A stretch of 64,000 nt of DNA from Prorocentrum cordatum (taxonomy: Eukaryota; Sar; Dinophyceae; Prorocentrales; Prorocentraceae): the NCBI GenBank assembly GCA_963575745.1, contig CAUYUJ010016149.1, positions 311,654 to 375,653 of the forward strand, written 5' to 3'. Below are positions 52,265-62,177 of the stretch, one piece after another (the first letter of the stretch is position 1; the number at the start of each line of letters is the position of its first letter). The notes beneath the pieces are model-generated. The model had not been told where the DNA came from, ran no database searches, and saw only the letters and a program-made list of their open reading frames with translations. Made by a program: the position numbers and the translations under genes.

Positions 52265-53136
52265 TCCTTACCTAGGCTCTGCCTAGAAGGGTTCTTACTC
52301 TCTTAGCTTAAAGGGGCTGGGCAATGGAAATCGCCCCGGGCGGTTCCCCCAGTCCCCGCCCCGCGGTTCCCCCAGTTGCGCCCCCTGGGGTCACCCAGCT
52401 TAGCTTAGCTTCAGCTTAGCGTTAGCTTAGCTTTAGCTCAGCTTTAGCTTAGTTGCAGCTTAGCTTCAACTTAGTTTTTAGCTTTAGCTCTAGCTTAGCT
52501 TCAGCTTAGCTTCAGCTTAGCTTTAGCCTAGCTCTAGCTTATTAGCTCTAGCTTAGCCTCAGCTTAGCTCTAGCTTAGCTTCAGCTTAGCTTCAGCTTAG
52601 CTTTAGCTTAGCTCTAGCTTAGCGTTAGCTTAGCATCAGCTTAGCGCTAGCTTAACTTTAGCTTTGCTCTAGCTTAGCTTTAGCTTAGCTTTAGCTTAGC
52701 GTTAGCTTAGCTTTAGCTTAGCTTTAGCTTCGCTTCAGCTTAGCTTCAGCTTAGTTTTAGCTTTAGCTCTAGCTTAGCGCCAGCTTAGCTTCAGCTTCGC
52801 TTTAGCTTAGCTCTAGCTTAGCTTCAGCTTAGCTGTAGCTTAGCTTCAGCTTAGCTTCAGCTTAGTTTTCGCTTAGCTTCAGTTTAGCTTCAGCTTAGCT
52901 TTAGCTTAGCTCTAGCTTAGCGTCAGCTTAGTTTTAGCCTAGCTTTAGCTTAGCTTTAGGTTAGCTTCATCTTAGGTTTAGCTTAGCCTTAGCTTAGCTT
53001 TAGCTTAGCCTTAGCTCTAACCTAGCTTTAGCTTAGCTTTAGCTTAGCTTTATCTTAGCTTTAGCTTAGCTTATCTGTTTCTACTAATGCTGCTTTCCTA
53101 GGGGCTCCAACTCCTAGGTAGGGTCGCACTGGGATA
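52265..53136. mobile_element. AT-flanked element with TTAGC-type repeats, copy 2, inserted in integrase
   Basis: Starts TCCTTACCTAGGCTCTGCCT (with the hairpin CTAGGC-TCT-GCCTAG), contains GGAAATCGCCCCGGGCGGTT, then a TTAGC-type array, and ends CTCCTAGGTAGGGTCGCACT plus GGGATA. The flanking dinucleotide on both sides is AT. Joining TTTTAT directly to CTAGAC restores an uninterrupted integrase frame, so both borders can be set almost to the base. An intron-like origin is conceivable but no clear splice sites were seen. Confidence 0.78.
52400..53080. repeat. TTAGC satellite, array 2 (11-bp TTAGCTTCAGC / TTAGCTTTAGC unit)
   Basis: Alternating TTAGC and TTCAGC or TTTAGC half-units give an 11-bp period over about 680 bp. 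Confidence 0.93.
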
Positions 53137-53138
53137 AT

Positions 53139-53571
53139 CTAGACTATCAGAGCGTCGCGTATCATTTTCTGAACGTGGTTGACCACGGAAGCAATATGCA
53201 TGTCTTCGTGGGGATCGCCAAGGCTCGCGCTGCCCAGGTGTGGGCCAGCGTCGTGATCGGCTGGATCAGGCCTATATGGGGCCCGCGCGTTGGTCTGTCC
53301 GATGGGGGAAGCGGGTTTGGAGTTTGCTTGGCTAGAGAACTGAAACAATGGGGTCATGCACCATGTGTGCGACGCCGATTCCACATGGCGGAACAATCGA
53401 GTTGAAAGACATGGAGGGTGGATTCAAGATAGGGTGAAGCTCGAGATTGCATCAGGAAGTCTCATGCCAGCTAACCTAGAGGAGCTCGACACTCTGGGTT
53501 TGCGATCTCGCGGCACACAAACATTGAGATTGATATGGGGGGTCTCGCCGCTGCAGTTAGTGTTCGGATAA
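53139..53571 (+). pseudogene. Integrase catalytic core (DD35E), one frameshift
   Basis: FLNVVDHGSNMHVFVGI (first Asp, about 53183), VIGWIRPIWGPRVGLSDGGS (second Asp, about 53299) and RNNRVERHGGWIQDRV (Glu, about 53404). The spacing between the second Asp and the Glu is about 35 residues, as expected. A frame change between GHAPCV and DADSTW (about 53362) breaks the ORF. The last segment, LIWGVSPLQLVFG, is the usual end of the core. The enzyme would integrate element cDNA. Confidence 0.82.
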
Positions 53572-54135
53572 AATCTCCGCCCCCCTCGCGATCTCCTCTT
53601 GGGCGACTCCCGCGGGCTTCCCAGATGGCAGGGCCTCGCGAAGCCCCCAGCCGAACAGGCCAGGGTGGGCGCGGAGGTCACCTGGGCGCAGGAGGAGATG
53701 TGAGCTGCGGCGAGGAGGCCGGCCATGGCGGCCACCTCGCGCGAGAAGATACGCCGCGCCTCGAGATATGGGGCTCCCGCCCCCAGGACTTTTACGGCGG
53801 GCCAGTGGGTGCATGTTTGAAGGCATCTGTCTAGAGTGTCTTCGAAAGCGGACGCTCGCTGGACAAGCCGAGACGGGTGGGCCGGCCCCGCGGTCGAGGT
53901 CTTGGCGGACCGGGGAGCTGTTCGGGCGGCGGTGCGTGCCCGACTGTGGAAATGTTCCGTTGGTCACCTGAGGCTGGCGAGCGCTGACGAAGAGCGCCGA
54001 ATCCAGTTGGCCGGCAGTCCCCAATGGCAGGAGTTGGCGAGACATGCGGGGGCTGTCGAGCCACTGCGGTGGGCGCGCAGCGAGAGGGCCCACCCCCGGA
54101 CATGGCTTGGGACGACGCCGTCAGACCGGAGTTAG
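53572..54135 (+). pseudogene. Integrase C-terminal region
   Basis: After a GC-rich segment, TFTAGQWVHV, TGA where Trp is expected (about 53818), RHLSRVSSKADARWTSRDGW, AGPAVEVLADRGAVRAAV and RARLWKCSVGHLRLASADEE. This is the SH3-like region after the copia integrase core (GQxVxxWR...GPA.V...G...W.....G....P.QLR pattern). Confidence 0.65.
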
Positions 54136-54434
54136 ATCTTGCTCCGAGGGTTTCAGGAATCCAAGCTGTTGAACCCAGTGAGGAAAAAGGGCGTGCTGTC
54201 GTGGTTAGGGGTCCGTGGCGGGTTTAGCTGCCCTGGAGGTTCGGGGTGGCCGGTTCCTCCCCGTTGTCTCGCGCGGGCCCTGGGTCCGACGGCGGCCCCG
54301 CTAGGCCCAGGCGGGGTCTGGCGGGGCCCGAGTTTTTTCATGGCCTTTTGAATCCCTCGGCGCAGGTAGACATGGGGCGGACGTCGAGGAGGTGCACCCC
54401 CCACTTCGCGGGTCAGAATATCATCCTCCGCCCC

Positions 54435-54439
<5 letters not shown>

Positions 54440-54472
<33 letters not shown>
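54440..54472. repeat. (CT)n microsatellite
   Basis: Sixteen CT units in the linker between integrase and reverse transcriptase. Confidence 0.95.
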
Positions 54473-54473
<1 letters not shown>

Positions 54474-54929
54474 GCGCGGCGTCTTCGGGCGATGCGCCAG
54501 CGTTCGACCCCCCTGGGCCCCGGCCTTAAGTGCGCCCTCGGTCCCTTCGGAACCGCGAGCTGAGCCCGCCATGGCACAGGGCGTGCCCTCCGCTCAACCA
54601 GTCCGGGCCAAGTTGGAACAACTGGGCAGTGTTCCATCGCGCTCCAAGATTTCCCGAGTCGAGTCGCGGACCGAGACGAGAGCCAGCTCCAGTCCACAGG
54701 AGGGCAAGGTTGGAATCTCCCCCGTGGGTTTCCCCCCTTTTCTTCCTCGCTCTCCTTCTCTTCCTTTCCCGAGCCCAGTCGCGGGAGAGTGGTCGCCGGC
54801 AGCGCGCCGCGACGCTCGGCGAACAAGCTGGCGCGGGCCGTCGAGAGTCCGCCCAGCGCGAGGGGCGGGTCTCCTCCGCGAGACGAGGGCGCCCAAAGCA
54901 TGTCAGGAGGAACAAGCGGGACCTCTGCT

Positions 54930-55905
54930 TTCCTCATCCTCCCCGCCGGCGTCGGCGAGGGCATCTTGGCCAGGCCTATGGAAGAAGCCGAGGGGTCGAG
55001 GCAGCGGAGCTGGGCGGGGGCTGTCGCGTCAGACGGAGGTGCTTTCGCGGCCAGCTGGCGAGGGGGGTCTTTCAAGAACCTGGGTTTGTCCGAGAAGGCC
55101 AAGTTCGAGGCGGCTGACAACGAGGAGTGGCAAGCCGCGCTTGCTACCGGAGCCGCGGGACTTGCGACGCCAGAGAAGGCCGCAATTGTTCGGCAGTTGC
55201 ATTCGGAACGGATTGTCTCCAGCCGCATTGTCCGACGGTGGAAGCCAGTGGAGGGGGCGTTTAAAGAACCGGAAGCCAATCGACTCTCTGGTGCGCGCGC
55301 GGCCACAGAGACTTGGATCCTGGATGCCTGATGGTGTGCGTTCCTGCCCTTCAGACCGTGAGTGTCATGCTTTTTTTTCAGGCGATTCTGGATATCATGT
55401 TTCTAGCAGACATATCTGACGTGAAGCATTTCCCCGTTCAGAGCGATCTCATGCGCAGCGACCTAGGGGATGATGTGTCCCGTGGGAGGGGGCGGCCATG
55501 GCCGAGGGTGCCCTCGTCCGCCTGATGTAAGCTTTGGATGATGCCCTTGTCGCCTGGAGAAAGACTCTTGCGGCGTTTCTTGAACGGCATGGGTTTGCGC
55601 TCCCGTGACCTTGCTGGTGGATCCGCCGTGGATCGAAAGGGGGAGTGCTACAAACGATTCTCTTGGAGGCGGGCGACTTCTTCTTGGGAAGCTCATCGTT
55701 GGAGACCCGCCGGTGGCTGAGAAAGAACTCTCGAATCTCCATTTCCTTTCGGACAATGCCTCGACTGCCAGGCAGGGCCAGTGGATTTTTTTGCCGGCAG
55801 AAGAATCACCGCGGGGCCGAAGAACGCTACCGTGGACATTTCGAAGTATATCCTCGAAAAGATCCGCCCTCTTGCGGTTGCCAGGGAAAGGCTGTCCAGG
55901 AAAGA
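54930..55905 (+). pseudogene. Copia-type reverse transcriptase (RVT_2), active site altered
   Basis: The opening FKNLGLSEKAKFEAADNEEW, SERIVSSRIVRRWKP is the conserved start of copia reverse transcriptase (helix, then SRxxxRWK). It is followed by a frame change and a worn middle (LFFQAILDIMFLADISDVKH, where the first Asp lies). The next part reads ALDDALVAWRKTLAAFLERH and, after a TGA, PCWWIRRGSKGG and TILLEAGDFFLG. In active relatives the last motif is V-D-D; here the first Asp of the pair is Gly (GGC), so polymerisation would be lost. Confidence 0.75.
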
Positions 55906-56039
55906 TGTCCTTCGTGTTCAAATTTAGTTGGGTGGGGCGGGAGACCGAGCCCGAGGCTGCCAGGGCGTCCAGCATCCGTGTTGCCGGATTCACGCCCCCA
56001 ACCACCGCCCTCGCCAACAAGCCGATCGGGTTTTTGCGA

Positions 56040-56612
56040 GCGTCTGCCTCCAGAGGGCTGATCGTTTGGCGTCTGGACCCCGAACACATAGTTATTGTGT
56101 CATTGTCTGATGCTGGTGGCATCGGCTTTCATGAGCAGTTGATCGACGAAAACGGAGTTCCCCAGGACCGCGCCCAGGGAGCCTGGATGGTGTTCGCGCG
56201 TGACAAGAGCGTAGTTGATAATCAGTCTGCGCGCGCCTCCATCCTTGGATGGAGGAGCTCCAAGATGAAAAGGACAGTGCCGTCCACTCTCGCCGGAAAC
56301 ACCCAGTCCCTCTCGGCGGCCGCGACCGAAGTCGAGTACCTCCAGAATCATGTACAGGGACGTGAGTTTAGGGACGTGCAGGTGCGAGATCACTACAGAA
56401 GCTCCGGTCCGCTCGCCACTGTGCTAAGAAGGAACTGCAGTCCAGGATCTCGCGTACATCGAGGCTTCTGGAGCTAAAGACCGGATAATTGCGATGTGCG
56501 AGGCTTTAGAGCGTGTTCAAGGGAACGATTGGTGGTTCTCCCATGGCCGCATGCTGGTGGATGCTCTCATTAAGGACGATGTGACAAACTGTGATTCTGC
56601 TGTGTTGTTCTG
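56040..56612 (+). pseudogene. Copia-type RNase H domain and C-terminus
   Basis: HIVIVSLSDAGGIG (catalytic Asp), DRAQGAWMVFARDKSV, ILGWRSSKMKRTVPSTLAGN and TQSLSAAATEVEYLQ match the RNase H domain that follows copia reverse transcriptase. A frame change after about 56430 leads to KDRIIAMCEALERVQG and HGRMLVDALIKDDV, the usual C-terminal signature, ending at TGA 56610-56612. It would degrade element RNA in RNA:DNA hybrids. Confidence 0.8.
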
Positions 56613-57080
56613 ACGACCGGCGAGAATATAATCGTGGTAGACGAGGGAAAAAATAGTAAAATGGAGGCGGGATAATCCCAGCCCGAAGTGCCGATTGCAG
56701 GCCGCTGCCAGGAGAGTTCTCGGAAAGAAAGAGAAACTGGTGTCCTGGACGAATCTCCAGGCCGCAGGCCCAAGAGGTGGACGTGGTGGTGTGGTGGTCG
56801 TCGTTGGTTTTCCTGCTTCCCTCTCCTCCTCCTCCCCTGTCAAAGAACTGCGTCATCAATGATTTGCATGTTTTTTTGTCATGTTATCGTGGCTCCTCTC
56901 ACCTCATGTATCAATTGGCATCGTGCTTATGTTAGCTATCTGCCTTGTCGTGCGTTCCAGCTGTTGTCTAGACTTGTTGACAGCCCCCCAGGTTGACGCG
57001 TTCGTCATATTCCAGCTGGGTGTGTTTCAGGGAATTCTGAGTTGCGTTCGCTGTCGTCCAGCATGGGGACAGCTGAACAG
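56613..57080. other. Downstream DNA, possible former LTR, no gene seen
   Basis: If a 3' LTR existed it should lie here, but no matching 5' LTR could be found by eye upstream of 52045. Confidence 0.4.
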
Positions 57081-57190
57081 AGAAGGAATGTTTGGGTATG
57101 TGGAAGCATACCAGATTTGACGATGTAGGTTTAGCGTGTGGACAAGCATTCCCTTTCATATTTGGCGCAAACCCAAAACGCATTTCGGAG
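57081..57190. repeat. Dispersed GTGTGGAAGCA..TTTAGCG module, copy 2
   Basis: ATGTGGAAGCATACCAGATT, TTTAGCGTGTGGACAAGCAT and CCCAAAACGCATTTCGG. Similarity to 47991-48090 continues into GGAGAGTTATTGCCACA. Confidence 0.75.
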
Positions 57191-57214
57191 GAGAGTTATT
57201 GCCACAATAGGGAC

Positions 57215-57490
57215 CGAAGGCCTAGATGCCAACGCTCGCATGCGGCCGCCGCACCCATTTTGGCACACTTCTCTTACGTTGCGTGGCCCCATCGGGAGCG
57301 CTGCCGAAGGCCTAAATGCCAGCGCCCGCACGCGGTCGCCGCACCAAATGTGGCACACCCTTTACACGCTTCTTAGCCCCATTGGGAGCCCCACCGAAAG
57401 CCCATATGTCAGCGTTTGCATGCGCCCATCGCACCAATTTCGGTGCACACCTCACGTTTCGTGGGCCCATAGGGACTCCACCGAATGCGG
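57215..57490 (+). repeat. About 90-bp monomer array 3
   Basis: Three units (GCGTGGCCCCATCGGGAGCG, CTTAGCCCCATTGGGAGCCC, CGTGGGCCCATAGGGACTCC) followed by a TTGTTGGGTCTTCGGCCAGG tail that also follows array 4 (59258-59285). Confidence 0.85.
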
Positions 57491-57599
57491 CGCATATAAC
57501 GACAGTGCCCACAACTGCGCATTGTTGGGTCTTCGGCCAGGTTAATTCTTTTGGTTTGGGATTCTCGTTCGCGCCGTTTTCGGTTCGCTTCTTGGGTCG

Positions 57600-57790
57600 T
57601 CTTTGGCGGTCGGAAGCCGAAACAGGCGAGAACAACATCTTTCAACAACCTGAGGAACATCAGACATGTGTGCCTCCTCGTTCTTTCTGTGCAGGGCCTC
57701 TTGGAAGCCTCTTGGGCCGTCGTGTGAGCCTTTTAGGTCGTCTTGAGGTCGAATGGAGGCCTCTTATGGCGTCTTGTGCCATCTGTTGAC
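57600..57790. repeat. GTCGGAAGCC module plus GGGCCTCTTGG repeat, copy 3
   Basis: GGTCGGAAGCCGAAACAGGC and CTTTCAACAACCTGAGGAAC parallel 27648-27700. They are followed by short GGCCTCTTGGAAGCCTCTTG units. Confidence 0.7.
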
Positions 57791-57984
57791 GTCTGATGTC
57801 ATCGTGGCTGTTTGGCTAGCCGTGTTGAAGGCAAGATCAGGGGACGGGATTTTCGCACCACGCGCGCAAGCAGGGGGGTGGGTCAGCCCTAGAAGCAATT
57901 CGGAAACCGCCCAGACAACAAACGACCAGTCTAACACATGTGTGTGTGTGTTTCTTTGAGCCGCATTTTCTCAGCCGACCTCTT

Positions 57985-58050
57985 GTTGGGTCTTCGCTTT
58001 CAAGAGAGCGCTCCGCGTCACCCACTCACTCCTCCTCCCTCTCCTCTCTC
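57985..58050. repeat. Dispersed TTGGGTCTTCGCTTTCAA module, copy 3
   Basis: TTGTTGGGTCTTCGCTTTCA, GCGCTCCGCGTC and a TCTCC tract, placed directly before a 90-bp monomer array. Confidence 0.65.
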
Positions 58051-58064
58051 CTCCCATCCTGTGC

Positions 58065-59225
58065 ACCCCTTACACGCTTCGTGGCCCCATAGAGAGCTCC
58101 GCCGAATGCCCCAGTGACAGGGTTGGCATGGGGTTCCACCTCCATTTCGGCACACCGCTCACACGGTGCGTGGACCCGTAAGGAGCTCCGCAAAAGGCCT
58201 CAGTGGCCAGGCTCGCATGCGGTTCCAGTTCCATTTGGGACACCTCTCACACAGTTCGTGGCCCCATCGGGAGTTCCACCGAAGGCCCCAGTGGCAGGGT
58301 TCGCATGCAGTTCCACCCCCAATTTTGTACACCTCTCACACGGTTCGTGACCCCGTAGTGAGCTCCGCCAAAGGCCCCAGTGGCCGGGCTCGCATGCGGT
58401 TCCACCCCCAATTTTGGCACACACACACACACACACGCACCTCACACGTTTCGTGTTCCCATCGGGAGCTCCGCCGAAGACCCCAGTGGCAGGGTTTGCA
58501 TGAGGTTCCAATCCCATTTCGGCACACCCCTCACACGGTTCGTGGACCCATGGGGAGCTCCTCCGGAGGCTCTCGTGACAGGGTTCGCATGCGGTTCCAC
58601 CCAAAATTTCGACGTACCCCTCACACGGTCCGTGGCCCCATAGGGAGTTCCACCTCATGCTTCAGTGACAGGGTTCGCCTGCGGTTCCACCCCATAACTT
58701 CGGCACACCCCTCACACGTTTCGTGGCCTCATAGGGAGCTCCTCCGAAGGCCCCAGTGACAGGGTTCGCATGCGATTTCACCAACAGTTCGCCGTACCCC
58801 TCACACGTTTCGTGGCCCCGTAGGGAGCTTCACCAGAGGCCCCCGTGACAGGGTTCGCATGCGATTCTTTCTTCATGTCGTTACACCTTTCACACGCTTC
58901 GTTGGCCTGTAGGGAGCTCCACCGAAGGCCCCAGTGGCAGGGTTCGCATGCGGTTCAGCCTCCAACTTCGGCACGCCCCTCGAACGTCTCGTGGCCCCAG
59001 AGGGAGTTCCACCTCATTCCCCAGTGGCAGGGTTCACGCGCGGTTCCACTCCCAAGTTTGGCACACCCCTCGCACGTTTCGTGGGCCCATAGGGAATTCC
59101 ACCTCATTCCTCAATGGCAGGGTTCCCGTAGGGAGCTCCACCGATGCCCTCAGTGGCCGGGGTCGCATGCGGTTCCACCCCGATTTATGCACACCCCTCA
59201 CACGCTTCGTGGCCCCATAGGGAGC
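58065..59225 (+). repeat. About 90-bp monomer array 4
   Basis: About 13 units; successive CGTGG landmarks at 58541, 58631, 58722, 58811 and 58900 give spacings of 90, 91, 89 and 89 bp. An (AC)n expansion (58419-58436) lies inside one unit. No retroelement ORF follows directly, so this is an orphan array. Confidence 0.92.
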
Positions 59226-59289
59226 TCAACCGAAGACGATACTCACAACCGCGGTACTCGTATGGTTGGGTCCTTCGCCATGCTAATTT

Positions 59290-59898
59290 AGCGGGGCGTG
59301 CGCAGAGCCTGCCTTGTTCGTTGAGCGATGATGAGGAGCATGGGACAAGGATGAGGAGATTGAAGGTGTAGGAGCAGTCGGAGTCAACGGCTCCAACACA
59401 TGTGAAACACGCATGAGCAGCCAGTACAACCCGACAATAGATCTAACACGTGTGAAGGTTTTAAGAGATATCCAAACCACAGGTTGTGCTTACAATTCAG
59501 TCAGCGTGAAGCTCGTATGCCTGAACCCCAAGACCTTGGGCAACAGAACACAGCTAATACAATCAGGTGGTAAGCGGTAAGCTGTGAGTTTGTCTTTGCA
59601 ACTGTCTTCATAGGCTTTCTGTTGGGGCAGTCCATTCTTGCGACCACCATGCCGTCCGGGTTGCGCAGTGACTGCTGGTTTGTCTGAAGTCATTTAAACC
59701 TTATCATTTCCCAACTTGATTCTATTGGGGCTCTCTTTGTTTCACGCGTTTCTTAGCCCAGGCCTCCAGACCAGCTTCGTACCTTCCTTCGCCTGGCCTT
59801 TGGCTCGTGGGCCAGGCTCGGCTCAGGAGAGTAATCGAGATCCTGTGCGTGCTCACCACTCCTGTGGGCTCAGGGCGTGCCTTCCACCAGCGGCATTT
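59290..59898. other. Unique DNA, no gene recognised
   Basis: Ends upstream of the DVNP remnant. Contains two CTAACACGTGTGAA / CCAACACATGTGAA strings. No ORF with a family signature. Confidence 0.45.
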
Positions 59899-60252
59899 CC
59901 TATTAAGAAGGCCCCGGTCATCCAGGGCCCTGCGAAGGGCGCAGTGAAGTCCATGAAGGCGAAGGGGCAAGCGTTCGAGGGCACAGGTGTTGCGCTGGAC
60001 CAATGAGAAGACGGCTTCGGGCCTCGCGAAGGACAAGTTCATGATGAATAAGCTCAGGAAGATCGTCTCGAAGAAGGCTTCCGCACAAGGGATGGCGAGG
60101 TTCAACACCAATGTCAAGCATTGGACCTAGAGTGTCGTCGCTGTCAGGAAAACGCCCTGAATATGAAGGGTATGGTTCTCATCGGCGGGCCGAAGCAGGA
60201 GGGGAAGGCCCTGTACGCCAAGGCGAAGGCAATCTACGCCTCCCGCAAGTGA
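59899..60252 (+). pseudogene. DVNP: DVNP (dinoflagellate/viral nucleoprotein) pseudogene
   Basis: The core begins at ATG 59953 (an in-frame lysine-containing stretch extends upstream to about 59899) and ends at TGA 60252, about 98 codons. Recognised blocks in order: a basic KAKGQAFEGTG head, NEKTASGLAKDK, KIVSKKASAQGMARF, VKHWT, VAVRK, LNMKGMVLIGG and GKALYAKAKAIY. These follow the DVNP family order (EKTxSGL, GKxVSKKAS, W..AVxKARKAL.xKG, G..xGKALYAKAKA). DVNPs are small basic chromatin proteins that largely replace histones in bulk packaging and were probably acquired from a large algal DNA virus. Breaks: a one-base insertion near 59999, TAG at 60128-60130, and a compensating frame change near 60150. 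No spliced-leader relict was found just upstream. Confidence 0.8.
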
Positions 60253-60327
60253 GCCGCGGCTGCATTCGTCTGGATTGAGCTTGGCTCAGTGTGTGCCTGC
60301 GTGCGCGGTAGATATACGGCGCAGTGA

Positions 60328-60699
60328 GTGATTCGGTTGTACACCACTTTAACCGTGAAGCAGCTTGCCCGTCCCAGTCTCCCGGGAGGATCGATAAGTT
60401 TTTCCCCTGTGGGTTGGAGATCAGGCTCTATCATGTTCTGGGTGATGCGCGCATTGATTCCCGAAGAAGAGTATCGAATTGCTGGCTATTTGGTTCCCAG
60501 TTTTTATCCAGTGCGCGCGTTGAACGATGTGCAAGACGACTTCCCGTTTTGGAGCCGCAGGCCGCCTGCGTTTTTGAGTATTGCGCAGTTTGATTCAGCG
60601 GCGCAAGAAATCAGCGGGTCACAAACGTCTGACGATGGCTTGTGTTTCCTGTCATCGAAGATACCTGCGGCGATGCATCGCCGCCCCCTCTGTTTTTGA
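60328..60699 (+). CDS. Hypothetical 123-residue ORF
   Basis: An open plus frame starting MIRLYTTLTVKQ and ending TGA 60697-60699, with a mixed, non-repetitive composition (ALIPEEEYRIAGYLVPSFYP, RALNDVQDDFPFWSRRPP). That is unusual for this window, where most ORFs are repeat-derived. No domain is recognised and no leader or signal peptide is evident. It could be a fragment of a host gene or a chance ORF; the downstream neighbour is a GAGGA tract. Confidence 0.25.
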   Translation: MIRLYTTLTVKQLARPSLPGGSISFSPVGWRSGSIMFWVMRALIPEEEYRIAGYLVPSFYPVRALNDVQDDFPFWSRRPPAFLSIAQFDSAAQEISGSQTSDDGLCFLSSKIPAAMHRRPLCF

Positions 60700-60784
60700 A
60701 GTGCCCACGTGGCCAAACGATGTGCCCGAGTCTGGCTCAAACAATTTGAATGTGCTCCCCAGTCGTTCTTGAAACCTTGGAATA

Positions 60785-60915
60785 ACACTGGGGAGATGAA
60801 GAGGGCGAGTGAGACGAGGAGGACAACGAGGATGAACAAGGAGAAAGAGCAGGAGGAGGATGAGGAAGAGAAGGAAGAGGCGGACGCGGAGGAGGACGAG
60901 GTGGAGGAGGACCCA
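60785..60915. repeat. GA-rich purine tract
   Basis: GAGGAGGA / GAAGAG low complexity. Confidence 0.85.
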
Positions 60916-61109
60916 GCGCAGAACGCATAGGGCTGAAAATGAGGACCAGTGTAAACCCAAGGTTCATCAACGATGATGCCATAAGCATTCCTCCCACGCT
61001 CCCTCTCCATACGCCCTGCAAGGTTTCAGTTTCACTGGGCGGGGCGCCCCGTTCGAAAGCAACTGTTTCAAGCTCCTGAACCGTGCAGCACGCCATCGTG
61101 GGGTTGCCA

Positions 61110-61590
61110 CGCATCAACGTTATTGTTGCTTCTTGGCGGTCTTGAATCGTGCCAGGACCCCGTTCCTGGGACATCAACGCCGCGAATCAACGTGACCGTT
61201 GTGCCCTGACAGTCCGACACTGTGCCAAAACACCGTGATTGGGACGCCAACCGTCAGGCTCGTCGATCGTGCGCGGCGCTGAAGCGAAAACCATTTTGAA
61301 CAAGAGCCGCCGTCAATGTGCGATTTTCTGTTGTTGTAACGTTTGACGCGAATGTGCGCGGCGCGTAAGGCGGGAATCGCACTGTGGAGCACGCTTCCCC
61401 TCCATCCGTGGACTTTTGCACACGTTTACCAAGAATTGGCGCGGCGTTGTGGCGATAACCACACTTCAAACACGACCCGCTCTCCATCCGCGCATGTTTT
61501 GCTAACTGCTGCTTCGAGTGCATGCGGCGCTACGGCGGGAACCACATTTCGAAAACCACCCGCCCTCCATCCGTGAAGCTGTTGTACATT
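61110..61590. repeat. Degenerate tandem repeat with GTGCGCGGCGCxxxGGCGGG units
   Basis: Four to five units of roughly 80-100 bp, each with a GCGCGGCG core, a GGxxATAACCAC or GGGAACCACAT middle and a CCCTCCATCCGTG end (clearest at 61350-61415, 61438-61490 and 61520-61575). One related unit lies at 3697-3757. Confidence 0.65.
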
Positions 61591-61719
61591 TGAAGGTTGA
61601 TGTTCCTAATTGGTGAGGAAGTTCCACGCGCAACGGCCTGCCTGCCCCACGGACGCTTCTCGGGGTGCGACAGGGAGGAGTCTCTTGAAGGACAATGGAT
61701 AGAGGATGAGGTGGAAAAT

Positions 61720-61990
61720 GAGGTTCAGGAGGCCTCTTGAGGGCATCTCGGGGCCCTGTTGGGGCCCTCTGTGGGCCGTTTCGGTCCTTTCGGGACCCCT
61801 TGTGCTTGCCAGGTCGGTCTGGGGCGCAGTTGGTTCGTCAGACTTTGTCGGGTGCCGTCTTGGGGCCTCTCTGGGCCGTCTTGGCGGGATGCTTTAGGGC
61901 AGTCTTAGAGGTCTCTTGGGGCGTCTCCCACTTCGGGCCGTATTGGCGGCCTCTGGCTGGGACCGAATTGGGGGCTCTGGTTTTGGAGCC
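61720..61990. repeat. GGGGCCTCTTGG-type repeat, copy 4
   Basis: GGAGGCCTCTTGAGGGCATC, TTGGGGCCTCTCTGGGCCGT and similar units. Confidence 0.65.
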
Positions 61991-62177
61991 TTCCCTGGGA
62001 TTTAACCCAGTCAAGAGAGAAGCACATCGTATCAGCATGCGCACACCTTGGGAGGCCCGCGCTGATTTCTCGGATCGGCGCTGGACCCCCCTCGCTGGCG
62101 CGCGAAGCGCTCTAGGGGTAGCGCCAGAGGGTAGCGATTGTACGGAGGGGGCCCGGCCCCTCCCGACATGCCGACTA

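Larger units (their letters stand above)
52045..56612 (+). mobile_element. Ty1/copia-like LTR retrotransposon pol, decayed and split by an insertion
   Basis: Order on the plus strand: integrase zinc-binding region (52050-52264), foreign insert (52265-53136), integrase core (53139-53571), integrase C-terminal region (53750-54135), copia-type reverse transcriptase (about 54930-55900) and RNase H (56040-56612). Integrase upstream of reverse transcriptase defines the Ty1/copia order. Stops, frameshifts and a mutated reverse-transcriptase active site show it is inactive. Long terminal repeats could not be identified by eye. Confidence 0.85.
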
